Position numbers and translations under genes: made by a program | Notes under the pieces: model-generated | What the model was told of the DNA's origin: nothing | The model's input: the letters and a program-made list of their open reading frames with translations, nothing else | Database searches by the model: none | NCBI GenBank assembly: GCA_949289715.1 | Contig: CASEPJ010000001.1 | Span: 1-11,141, forward strand | Direction: 5' to 3' | DNA length: 11,141 nucleotides | From: an uncultured Clostridia bacterium | GTDB lineage: Bacteria; Bacillota; Clostridia; Christensenellales; CASEPJ01 | Part shown: positions 1 through 5,957 of the stretch, one piece after another | How the letters are laid out: each line of letters begins with the position of its first letter | How positions within the stretch are numbered: the stretch's first letter is position 1

Positions 1-684
1 AAAACGGTATTAAACGATATTTCCCTATATGCCAGACCGGGTCAAAAGATTGCTTTCGTTGGTTCCACGGGAGCAGGCAAAACAACCATAACTAACTTAA
101 TCAACCGTTTTTACGACGTTCCCGACGGTAAAATCCGCTACGACGGAATCAATATCAATAAAATCAAAAAAGCGGATTTAAGACGTTCCCTCGGAATGGT
201 TTTGCAAGATACGCACTTATTCACGGGAACGGTAAGAGATAACATACGTTACGGAAGACTCGACGCAACCGACGAAGAAGTGGAAAATGCTGCAAAATTG
301 GCAAATGCACACGCATTTATAAAACATCTGCCCGAAGGTTACGATACCATTTTAACCGCTGACGGAGCCAATTTAAGTCAGGGACAAAGACAGCTTTTAT
401 CGATAGCCCGTGCAGCGGTTGCTGACCCGCCCGTTCTGATATTGGACGAAGCCACAAGCTCCATAGACACAAGGACGGAAGCTTTAATCGAAAAAGGCAT
501 GGATAAACTTATGGAAGGAAGAACGGTTTTCGTAATAGCGCACAGACTTTCAACCGTAAGAAATTCTAATGCGATTATGGTATTAGAACATGGTAGAATC
601 ATCGAACGTGGCGACCACGACGACCTTATTGCCCAAAAAGGAAAATATTACCAGCTATATACAGGTATGTTCGAATTGTCATAA
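1..684 (+). CDS. ABC exporter, ATP-binding domain (5'-truncated by window edge)
   Basis: The frame is open from base 1, so only the C-terminal 227 residues are visible, essentially the nucleotide-binding domain of a half-transporter. Visible motifs in order: Walker A GSTGAGKT (bases 61-84), Q-loop VLQDTHLF, signature LSQGQ, Walker B VLILDEATS with the catalytic Glu intact, D-loop SSIDTRTE and H-loop IAHRLS. The spacing and motif wording fit the MsbA/LmrA-like exporter family, in which this domain follows a six-helix membrane domain; that part would lie left of the window. An ATG at 196 falls inside the ATPase domain and is not the real start. In Clostridia such genes often come as a heterodimeric pair, so a sister half-transporter may lie upstream. 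Substrate cannot be told. The gene looks richer in G+C than its neighbours. A strong hairpin terminator follows. Confidence 0.95.
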   Translation, partial: KTVLNDISLYARPGQKIAFVGSTGAGKTTITNLINRFYDVPDGKIRYDGININKIKKADLRRSLGMVLQDTHLFTGTVRDNIRYGRLDATDEEVENAAKLANAHAFIKHLPEGYDTILTADGANLSQGQRQLLSIARAAVADPPVLILDEATSSIDTRTEALIEKGMDKLMEGRTVFVIAHRLSTVRNSNAIMVLEHGRIIERGDHDDLIAQKGKYYQLYTGMFELS

Positions 685-736
685 GATTATATTACGTTTT
701 AATTTTAAATAGTTAATATTGTTTTATTAAATTTAC

Positions 737-768
737 AAAAAAACGGTTAATCATTTAACCGTTTTTTT
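737..768. terminator. Bidirectional Rho-independent terminator after the ABC gene
   Basis: A perfect inverted repeat AAACGGTTAA / TTAACCGTTT (741-750 and 755-764) has a TCAT loop, preceded by an A run and followed by a T run, so it works on either strand. It begins 52 nt after the ABC stop codon. Confidence 0.93.
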
Positions 769-983
769 AATATTATTTTCACAATAAATAACAATTATTA
801 TTTGTAATGCATAATGTTTTTTATTACAAATTATATTACATAATAAAAAACTAATTAAACGCTTTTATAAAATATTCAAGAAAATAATATTTTTAAAATA
901 AAAATAGTATTTTAAAAATAAAAATTTTTAATTCATATTATAAAAATATCAATAGCTAATTTTCATTAAAAAATATAATAATT
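769..983. other. Gene-free AT-rich spacer between convergent genes
   Basis: No open frame with a ribosome site is seen. The spacer contains one 9-bp inverted repeat (ATTTGTAAT at 800-808, ATTACAAAT at 823-831, 14-nt loop) and A/T low-complexity direct repeats around 885-935. In DNA this AT-rich such repeats are expected by chance, so no function is assigned. Confidence 0.6.
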
Positions 984-1014
984 AAAACTGCACATCGTAT
1001 ATATGTGCAGTTTT
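984..1014 (-). terminator. Terminator of the mazF gene
   Basis: A 12-bp perfect stem, AAAACTGCACAT (984-995) with ATGTGCAGTTTT (1003-1014) and a 7-nt loop, begins 3 nt after the mazF stop codon. Its T-rich arm on the minus strand fits intrinsic termination of leftward transcription. Confidence 0.88.
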
Positions 1015-1017
1015 ATT

Positions 1018-1383
1018 TCAATTTTTCAAAAAACCTAAACTTACAAGTAGTGCCTTATTAATTTTTTCCATGGTTTCTTTATCCAATTCTCCTATTTTGT
1101 CCTTAATGCGCTTTTTATCCAAAGTTCTGATTTGTTCCAATAAAACTACCGAATCTTTAGGAAGTCCGTATGAAGATGCGGACAACTCTATATGCGTTGG
1201 AAGTTTAGCCTTGTTTATTTGACTGGTTACGGCTGCCGCAATAATTGTTGGGGAATATCTGTTACCGACATCGTTTTGCACAATAAGCACAGGCCTTACT
1301 CCTCCCTGCTCGCTGCCCACAACGGGACTTAAATCGGCAAAGTAAAGTTCACCTCTTTTAATCATAATATTATTTGTCTCCAT
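1018..1383 (-). CDS. mazF: MazF/EndoA-type mRNA interferase toxin, no adjacent antitoxin
   Basis: Encodes 121 residues of the PemK/MazF family, which cut single-stranded RNA at short sequence motifs. The protein resembles Bacillus EndoA (NdoA) through its length: KRGELYFADLSPVVGSEQGG, RPVLIVQND, GNRYSPT, LPTHIEL and VLLEQIRTLDK. The residues matching the EndoA active site are present (Arg30 in GGVRP and Thr53 in AAAVTS), so activity is expected. I chose the ATG at 1383 because AGGGG lies 10 nt upstream; an internal ATG at 1365, which gives the usual family N-terminus MIKRGELY, is possible with GGAG 12 nt upstream. Family members are normally co-transcribed behind a MazE/EndoAI ribbon-helix-helix antitoxin. 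Here the 275 bases upstream hold no such frame, so the toxin stands alone. A hairpin terminator follows directly. Confidence 0.95.
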   Translation of the reverse strand: METNNIMIKRGELYFADLSPVVGSEQGGVRPVLIVQNDVGNRYSPTIIAAAVTSQINKAKLPTHIELSASSYGLPKDSVVLLEQIRTLDKKRIKDKIGELDKETMEKINKALLVSLGFLKN

Positions 1384-1658
1384 TAAATTGATACCCCTGC
1401 TTCATTGTATGATTTAGTTTAAGTTAAAGTTAATATCCGAAATAACGGAGTCAATATGTAAACTAAAACTTAAAAACCAATATAATTATTACTCTTTTCT
1501 CTTTTTTTATACGCCGTTTAAATAATTGAATAATATAAAAAATATATACGATTAAAAGCAAATTGACTTTAAACGCAAAATGTTTTATAATTAAAATAGT
1601 GTTGATTGACTTAAAAACCATATCTTAAATTTTTTTTGAAAATAAAGGATTTTTAAAT
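1384..1658. other. Intergenic region where mazE would be expected
   Basis: This AT-rich spacer lies between the divergent mazF and GNAT genes. No small minus-strand frame with a ribosome site is seen, so no mazE. It carries the GNAT promoter and a 12-base direct repeat ACTTAAAAACCA at 1468-1479 and 1609-1620. No strong mazF promoter was found: TTGACT at 1454-1449 (minus) has only a poor -10 partner. Confidence 0.6.
1563..1591 (+). promoter_or_regulatory. Sigma-A-type promoter of the GNAT gene
   Basis: TTGACT (1563-1568), a 17-nt spacer and a perfect TATAAT (1586-1591). The start of transcription would fall near 1598, about 60 nt before the GNAT ATG. Confidence 0.8.
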
Positions 1659-2135
1659 ATGTTAAAATTAAAAAAAATAGAAAATTCTGAATATGAAGAA
1701 ATAATGCCGTTTATGACCCCGCTATGGAACGAAACATATAAAAACATATTAAAACAAGAACAAATAAACTTTTTACTACAAAAATATTTTCTCGTTTCGT
1801 CTATTCTTTCCTTCATCGATAAAGGATATGAATATTATTATCTGCTGCAAAATAACTTTAAATGCGGAATTATTGTTTTTCAAATTCGTAAAACCGAAGT
1901 CTATCTCGATAAACTCTATTTTCTGCCTGAGGTAAGAGGCAAAGGTTATTCGAAATTTATAATAGAAGAATTAAAAAAATTTAAAAAAGACATAATGCTT
2001 AACGTAAATCAAAATAATATAAATGCGTTTAATGTTTATAAAGCTTTAGGTTTTGAAATTGCCGAAGAACAAGAGATTTGTTTGGATAACGGTATGATAA
2101 ACTATGATTATAAAATGATATTAAGAAATTGTTAA
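1659..2135 (+). CDS. GNAT-family N-acetyltransferase
   Basis: Encodes 158 residues with the GNAT fold. The acetyl-CoA-binding motif A is clear: a beta strand VYLDKLYFLPEV leads into RGKGYS (residues 93-98), matching the family's Q/R-x-x-G-x-G/A loop, followed by helix FIIEELKKF. The later stretch NVNQNNINAFNVYKALGFE is the usual motif B, and the end (INYDYKMIL) is like that of many small GNAT proteins. The family transfers acetyl groups from acetyl-CoA to amines of small molecules or proteins; the substrate is not predictable here. The ATG is preceded by AAAGGA 9 nt upstream and by a near-consensus promoter. The gene is monocistronic, points against its neighbours, and is visibly more AT-rich than the genes around it. 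It sits where alr/mazE occur in related loci, so recent insertion is possible. Confidence 0.9.
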   Translation: MLKLKKIENSEYEEIMPFMTPLWNETYKNILKQEQINFLLQKYFLVSSILSFIDKGYEYYYLLQNNFKCGIIVFQIRKTEVYLDKLYFLPEVRGKGYSKFIIEELKKFKKDIMLNVNQNNINAFNVYKALGFEIAEEQEICLDNGMINYDYKMILRNC

Positions 2136-2190
2136 ACTTTATACCGAGCTTTTGATAAGTATTTTATTATATTAGTTAAAAAAATCATAT

Positions 2191-2244
2191 AAAAACACCC
2201 CGTATTTATTAAAAACATTGTCTTTTTAATACGGGGTTTTTTTT
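2191..2244. terminator. Bidirectional terminator shared by the GNAT gene and the nnr operon
   Basis: CCCCGTATT (2198-2206) pairs with AATACGGGG (2228-2236). An A-rich run lies on the left and an eight-T run (2237-2244) on the right. The T run overlaps the nnr stop codon. Both convergent transcripts can end here. Confidence 0.92.
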
Positions 2245-3682
2245 AAAACATTATATTATCTATCATATCTTTTACCGTTACAGAATTGACACCTATGGCC
2301 TTTTCGGCTTTTATTCCTGCTTTTCCGTGAATATATGCTCCGAAAAGTGCCGCTTTTAAAGGCGACACTCTTGCCGCCAAAGCACCTATTATGCCGGAAA
2401 GTATATCTCCGCTCCCCGCTTTAGCCATGCAGGGAGAGCCTGTTATATTTAAATAGGTTTTTTGTTTGTTTTTTATAATCGTGGTCGCACCCTTCAACAA
2501 AAGCACAACTCCCGTTTTTTCTACAAAATCCTGCGTTTCCTTTAATATATCAGACTTAATTAAATCTATTTCTTTATCTATCAAGCGAGAAAACTCCTTT
2601 AAATGGGGGGTTAAAATTATATGACCGTTAGAATTTGCGGTAGGATAGAAATCCTTTTCTTTGACAGAGTTTAATGCGTCTGCATCCAAAATTAGCGGCT
2701 TTTTAAAATTATTAATTAAATATCTTACTATCTTTGCGGTATCGCCGCCGCCCATTCCCGGTCCGCACACAATTACATCGCATTTCAACAAAGATATTAA
2801 ACTGTTTTCATCAAATTTTACGACATTATCGGAATACACCGGTAGAATTCCAAGAATCTCCTCTTCCGCTTTTATTTTCGCTGCCTCCAAATTGCAGGCA
2901 GGCACTACCGTTTTTACCAATCCTGCACCGGCTCTGTATGCCGCACGAGAAGCAAAAAACGGAGCGTTCGGCATCAGCTCGCAGCCGCCTATTACAGTTA
3001 TTTTACCGTAATCTCCCTTATGAGAGTCGGTAGGCCTTTTTAAAATTATTTCGGGCAAACCGTCCGCCGTTTCTATAGCCGCCTGCGGCATTGTAACACC
3101 AATATCTTTTATTATAATTTCATTGCAATAATTTCTTCCGTTTATGAGTTGACCGACTTTATAGGCGGAAAAAGATATTGTTTTATCGGCTCGAACGCAA
3201 ATTCCCATAACTTTACCGCTATCCGAATTCAAGCCGGAAGGTATATCCGCACTTACCACGTATAAACTTTGATTGATTTCGTTTATAACATTTGCATACA
3301 CTCCTTCCACATTTCTGTTTAACCCTATTCCGAAAATACAGTCAACGGTAATATCGTAATTTTTTGCACTATAATTTATAGGGTTTTTAACGGCAATTCC
3401 GCTTCGCATCAATTTATTGAGGAAAAATTCACAATTTTTCGATTTTACTCCTTCAAAACCGAAAACGTCGAATTTTATTTTGCATGAATCAAGCAAACAA
3501 CAAAGGGCATAGCCGTCCCCTCCGTTATTACCGTTACCGCATACTATCGCCATCTTTTTGCCAATGTAATCGGTTAATTCTTCTTTTAGCGCAGCGGCGG
3601 CTCTCTTTGTTAAATTAATACCGTCTACAGAACATTCTGAATCCGCCTTTTTAAAATCTTCTGCGTAATAAACACCTTTCAT
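2243..3682 (-). CDS. nnr: Bifunctional NAD(P)H-hydrate epimerase / ADP-dependent NAD(P)H-hydrate dehydratase
   Basis: A 479-residue fusion that repairs damaged (hydrated) NADH and NADPH. The N-terminal YjeF_N epimerase domain (about 1-210) shows CGNGNNGGDGYAL (48-60), VDCIFGIGLNR (113-123; catalytic Asp115) and SADIPSGLNSDSG (144-156). The C-terminal ribokinase-like dehydratase domain (about 217-479) shows HKGDYGKITVIGG, CGPGMGGGD, LILDADALN, ILTPHLKEFSRL and the nucleotide-binding MAKAGSGDILSG (419-430; Asp426). Length matches the usual fused bacterial form. The ATG has AAGG 6 nt upstream, in a Shine-Dalgarno (AAGGTGA) that overlaps the acpS stop codon. It starts 3 nt after acpS and is the last gene of the operon. 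The acpS-nnr pairing is common in Firmicutes. Expected to be cytoplasmic; nothing looks broken. Confidence 0.97.
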   Translation of the reverse strand: MKGVYYAEDFKKADSECSVDGINLTKRAAAALKEELTDYIGKKMAIVCGNGNNGGDGYALCCLLDSCKIKFDVFGFEGVKSKNCEFFLNKLMRSGIAVKNPINYSAKNYDITVDCIFGIGLNRNVEGVYANVINEINQSLYVVSADIPSGLNSDSGKVMGICVRADKTISFSAYKVGQLINGRNYCNEIIIKDIGVTMPQAAIETADGLPEIILKRPTDSHKGDYGKITVIGGCELMPNAPFFASRAAYRAGAGLVKTVVPACNLEAAKIKAEEEILGILPVYSDNVVKFDENSLISLLKCDVIVCGPGMGGGDTAKIVRYLINNFKKPLILDADALNSVKEKDFYPTANSNGHIILTPHLKEFSRLIDKEIDLIKSDILKETQDFVEKTGVVLLLKGATTIIKNKQKTYLNITGSPCMAKAGSGDILSGIIGALAARVSPLKAALFGAYIHGKAGIKAEKAIGVNSVTVKDMIDNIMF

Positions 3683-3685
3683 AAA

Positions 3686-4042
3686 TCACCTTATCAACGC
3701 ACAAGCCGTGCTATATTCGCCGTCGTGCGAAATGGAAATATAAATACTCTCCCCCAATTTGTTTTTTAAATTATTTAAATCGTTTAAAAGTATAACGCAA
3801 GGCTTTCCTTCGCCGCCATGTAAAATTTCCATTTCTCTAAAATATCTTAAAGATTCAATTCCGCAACCCAATGCTTTTAAAACGGCTTCTTTTGCGGCGT
3901 AAATACCCGCAGCGGTCTGAAAAGGATTCTTTTTAGAAAAAATATAATTTTTTTCCTTTTCGGTATAAATCTTATTTATAAAATTTTCCGATTCCATTGC
4001 CTTTTTTATCCTTTCAATTTTGACAATATCAATCCCTATCAC
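3686..4042 (-). CDS. acpS: Holo-[acyl-carrier-protein] synthase
   Basis: Encodes 118 residues, the normal AcpS length. The enzyme transfers 4'-phosphopantetheine from coenzyme A to apo-ACP, switching on fatty-acid synthesis. Visible marks are the N-terminal IGIDIVKIERI with the metal-binding Asp5, the core AAKEAVLKALG with Glu52, the GxGI stretch after it, and the C-terminal ISISHDGEYSTACAL. Translation starts at a GTG: the frame begins GTG-ATA-GGG-ATT-GAT, and GGAGGAG lies 10 nt upstream inside the end of recX. The gene overlaps recX by 14 nt and is followed 3 nt later by nnr, so the three are almost certainly co-transcribed and translationally coupled. Confidence 0.97.
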   Translation of the reverse strand: MIGIDIVKIERIKKAMESENFINKIYTEKEKNYIFSKKNPFQTAAGIYAAKEAVLKALGCGIESLRYFREMEILHGGEGKPCVILLNDLNNLKNKLGESIYISISHDGEYSTACALIR

Positions 4043-4622
4043 TGTTACAGTACTCCTCCAAAACGCTTTTTATGGTATCGTAAGTAAAGCCTTTTGAATA
4101 TAAATATCTTGCACATTTATTATAATCGAATACCTTATTGTTCATATATTTTTTTAATAATTCCATACAATTTTCAAATTCTTCTTCATCGCTTATATTA
4201 CATTCGTAATCGATACCTTTCAACTTTAACTCGTATTCAATCAGCTTTCTGCCTTTTCCTTTCTTTTTGGTTTGAGTATATTGCTTTGCAAAAGCTACGT
4301 CATTAATATATTTATATTCCTTCAGTTTATTCAATACGAAGTTTATAACGATTTTGTCGTAACCTTTTTTGCACAGTTTTTCTTTTACCTGTCTTTCCGT
4401 TTTGAATGCGGAAGCAGCATAATCAAAAGCATAAGCCAAAGCTTTTTCCTTTTGGTCGAACAAAATTATTTCCGAAATTTCTTCTGCCGAAAGTTCCCTG
4501 CCTTTTTTCAGTTTGAAATTCATAACGGTTAATATGTCTAAAGAACAATAATATTCATTGTCTATGCTCACATTTACCCTGTTTTCTTTGTTTTTTTGTT
4601 TTGAAATTTCAGTAATCGTCAT
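4029..4622 (-). CDS. recX: RecX-family regulator of recombinase A
   Basis: Encodes 197 residues, in the family's size range. RecX binds RecA filaments and limits RecA activity. The protein is basic and built of three-helix repeats: ALAYAFDYAA...KTERQVKEKL, KKGYDKIVINFVLNKLKEY, DVAFAKQYT, then GRKLIEYELKLKGI, a pattern characteristic of RecX, with a C-terminal repeat ending KSVLEEY. The ATG overlaps the stop codon of the upstream TIM-barrel gene by 4 nt (ATGA), and no good ribosome site is seen, so translation probably depends on coupling. The 3' end overlaps acpS by 14 nt. recA is not in the window. Confidence 0.9.
   Translation of the reverse strand: MTITEISKQKNKENRVNVSIDNEYYCSLDILTVMNFKLKKGRELSAEEISEIILFDQKEKALAYAFDYAASAFKTERQVKEKLCKKGYDKIVINFVLNKLKEYKYINDVAFAKQYTQTKKKGKGRKLIEYELKLKGIDYECNISDEEEFENCMELLKKYMNNKVFDYNKCARYLYSKGFTYDTIKSVLEEYCNSDRD
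4053..4059 (-). promoter_or_regulatory. Ribosome-binding site fixing the GTG start of acpS
   Basis: GGAGGAG on the minus strand lies inside the last codons of recX, 10 nt before the GTG at 4042. It supports independent or coupled initiation of acpS at the non-ATG start. Confidence 0.8.
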
Positions 4623-5425
4623 AATTCTATTTTATAACCTGCTTTGTCTGCACATTCTTTTAAATAAAGAAAAGCCGTTTTAATTTCCTCGTAATTATTA
4701 TAATCTCCGCTATAAAGTTCCATTGTGCAAAATCCGTCGTAGCCGAATTCCCTTAAAAATTTAAAAAATTCTTTAAAATCAAATTCCCCTCTGCCCGGCA
4801 AATATAATTTTCCAGAAGAATCATAATCGCACAGATGTAAATTAATCAAACTATCTTTCATGACTTTGACAAATTCTCTATAATCGATTTTACTTTGCAT
4901 TGCCTGTTTTATGTCGAGAACGGTCTTAAGCTTTGGAGAATATTTTTTAAGGTTTTCATAAAATTCCGGTTTATAAAAATATGCCCAATGCACATTTTCG
5001 TATGCAAGTTTTACATTATAGCTTTCGGCTATTTCGATAAGTCGATTGGTCTTTTTACCAAGGTCGGCAAAATCAAATACATATTCCCGCCTTTTTAGTC
5101 TTGCCGGTCCGTGAAAAGTATATTCTTTTGCGTTAAGTAATTTTGCACAGTACAAAACTTTTTCGAAAAAATTTAAACTGTCTTTAAATGTTCTTTCCGC
5201 ATTGTTATATAGCTGCGGTTCAAACTGTGTGTTTAACGTATGTACGGAAAAAATTTCTATATCGCCCTTTCTTTGTTTTATGAGGTCGGCAAAACTGTTT
5301 TCATACTCGTAATAAGTGGTTAAAAAAACCTCCGCTCCTTTAATATTCAAGCGGCTCATAATGTCAAATGTGTTTTCCGTCAATTCTTTACCGAAAAAAG
5401 ATGCAGTAGAAATTCCGAATTTCAT
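4619..5425 (-). CDS. Sugar phosphate isomerase/epimerase-like TIM-barrel protein
   Basis: Encodes 268 residues of the xylose-isomerase-like TIM barrel superfamily (AP endonuclease 2 fold). Candidate metal or acid/base residues sit at strand ends: SVHTL (His62), YTFHGP (His105), LAYENVHW (Glu143), LDIKQA (Asp171), NLHLCDY (His197, Asp200) and CTMELYSGDY (Glu236). The motif LPGRGEFDF (209-217) is typical of the sugar-isomerase branch. The actual substrate is unknown; a nuclease role like endonuclease IV cannot be excluded but is less likely. Start ATG at 5425 has GAGG 5 nt upstream. It is the first gene of a four-gene operon with recX, acpS and nnr, overlaps recX by 4 nt, and is preceded by two promoters. 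Whether it takes part in metabolite repair or DNA repair with its operon mates is open. Confidence 0.85.
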   Translation of the reverse strand: MKFGISTASFFGKELTENTFDIMSRLNIKGAEVFLTTYYEYENSFADLIKQRKGDIEIFSVHTLNTQFEPQLYNNAERTFKDSLNFFEKVLYCAKLLNAKEYTFHGPARLKRREYVFDFADLGKKTNRLIEIAESYNVKLAYENVHWAYFYKPEFYENLKKYSPKLKTVLDIKQAMQSKIDYREFVKVMKDSLINLHLCDYDSSGKLYLPGRGEFDFKEFFKFLREFGYDGFCTMELYSGDYNNYEEIKTAFLYLKECADKAGYKIEL

Positions 5426-5447
5426 ATCTCCCTCGTTTATAAAAAAT

Positions 5448-5475
5448 ATTATAATAACAAATATTGCTTAATCAA
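5448..5475 (-). promoter_or_regulatory. Proximal promoter (P2) of the TIM-barrel/recX/acpS/nnr operon
   Basis: On the minus strand, TTGATT (5475-5470), a 16-nt spacer and a perfect TATAAT (5453-5448). Predicted transcription start is near 5441, about 16 nt before the ATG at 5425. Confidence 0.65.
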
Positions 5476-5494
5476 TTAATAAATAAATTATTAA

Positions 5495-5508
5495 ACAAAT
5501 TAATTTGT
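5495..5508. promoter_or_regulatory. 14-bp perfect palindrome upstream of P2
   Basis: ACAAATTAATTTGT is self-complementary and lies about 20 bp upstream of the P2 -35 box, where an activator could bind. DNA this AT-rich produces such palindromes by chance fairly often, so this is only a candidate. Confidence 0.3.
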
Positions 5509-5567
5509 CATTGGCCATTTCTTTTTTTAAAAGATAAAAATCGATTTATAAAAATAATGTTTTTTAT

Positions 5568-5596
5568 ATTATATTACAAGGTCAAAATAAAGTCAA
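5568..5596 (-). promoter_or_regulatory. Distal near-consensus promoter (P1) overlapping the end of the 85-residue gene
   Basis: On the minus strand, TTGACT (5596-5591), a 17-nt spacer and a perfect TATAAT (5573-5568). The -35 box overlaps the TGA stop (5593-5595) of the gene upstream. A transcript from near 5561 would carry an AT-rich leader of about 135 nt before the TIM-barrel ATG. Confidence 0.75.
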
Positions 5597-5850
5597 TTAT
5601 TAGAATCTTCGATTTCCCTTTTTACCTTTTCCCATTCGGCTTGCAAATCTTCATCGCTTAAAGAAGAATAATCTTTCTTTTCGTTTAAAATTATTTTTAA
5701 GGCATCTAAATCGGGAGGAATATCTTTTGTCGTAACTTTTCTTTTAATTAAAATCAATTTACCATCCTGGCTTGTATATTCTTCCGCTATTTCCTTTTGT
5801 ATATATCCTACCGCTCGTTTTAAAAGAGCTTTTTTTAATGTTTCGTCCAT
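5593..5850 (-). CDS. Small protein resembling the C-terminal part of a phage terminase small subunit
   Basis: Encodes 85 residues, charged, mostly helical by eye, with no membrane segment. The arrangement KKALLKRAVGY...EEYTSQDGKLILIKRKVTTKDIPPDLDALKIIL is like the tail of many phage small terminases, where a beta pair is followed by a PPD-x-x-A segment. It lacks the N-terminal helix-turn-helix that full-length small terminases use to bind DNA and is about half their usual length. The end (SLSDEDLQAEWEKVKREIE) is a probable short coiled coil. The ATG has AAGGA with 7 nt spacing. A large terminase lies on the same strand further upstream, which supports the link, but a rightward gene separates the two. 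No terminator follows, so read-through into the TIM-barrel operon is possible. The family call rests on recalled pattern only. Confidence 0.5.
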   Translation of the reverse strand: MDETLKKALLKRAVGYIQKEIAEEYTSQDGKLILIKRKVTTKDIPPDLDALKIILNEKKDYSSLSDEDLQAEWEKVKREIEDSNN

Positions 5851-5922
5851 AATTTTTCCTTTTTAACTTTTTTTTGAATCTACGTTTTTTTAATTTAATT
5901 TTTGAATATAATTATATTATTA

Positions 5923-5951
5923 TTGAAAAAATTTTTTCGGTGTAGTATAAT
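5923..5951 (+). promoter_or_regulatory. Sigma-A-type promoter giving a predicted leaderless mRNA
   Basis: TTGAAA (5923-5928), a 17-nt spacer and a perfect TATAAT (5946-5951) preceded by TAG. The usual start point 7 nt after the -10 box is the A of the ATG at 5958. No Shine-Dalgarno sequence lies between promoter and ATG. Confidence 0.75.
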
Positions 5952-5957
5952 ATAAAT

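Noticed and set aside
378..602. Open frame on the minus strand inside the ABC gene
   Set aside because: It is antisense to the conserved ATPase motifs, has no ribosome site and resembles no family.
800..831. 9-bp inverted repeat between the ABC and mazF terminators as a regulatory RNA
   Set aside because: It is a weak A/T stem with a 14-nt loop, no promoter and no terminator of its own.
1468..1620. 12-base direct repeat ACTTAAAAACCA flanking the GNAT promoter as insertion footprint
   Set aside because: It does not flank the GNAT gene itself, and similar TTAAAAACCA strings occur elsewhere (near 8723), so chance in AT-rich DNA is enough.
1625..1816. Minus-strand open frame that could have been mazE upstream of mazF
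   Set aside because: It overlaps the GNAT start, is hydrophobic and Phe/Ser-rich, and lacks a ribbon-helix-helix pattern.
2661..3033. Two overlapping plus-strand open frames inside nnr
   Set aside because: They are shadows of the conserved dehydratase domain, without ribosome sites or family features.
4094..4532. Plus-strand open frames opposite recX
   Set aside because: They are antisense shadows rich in Phe/Tyr/Ile from AT-rich codons, with no ribosome sites.
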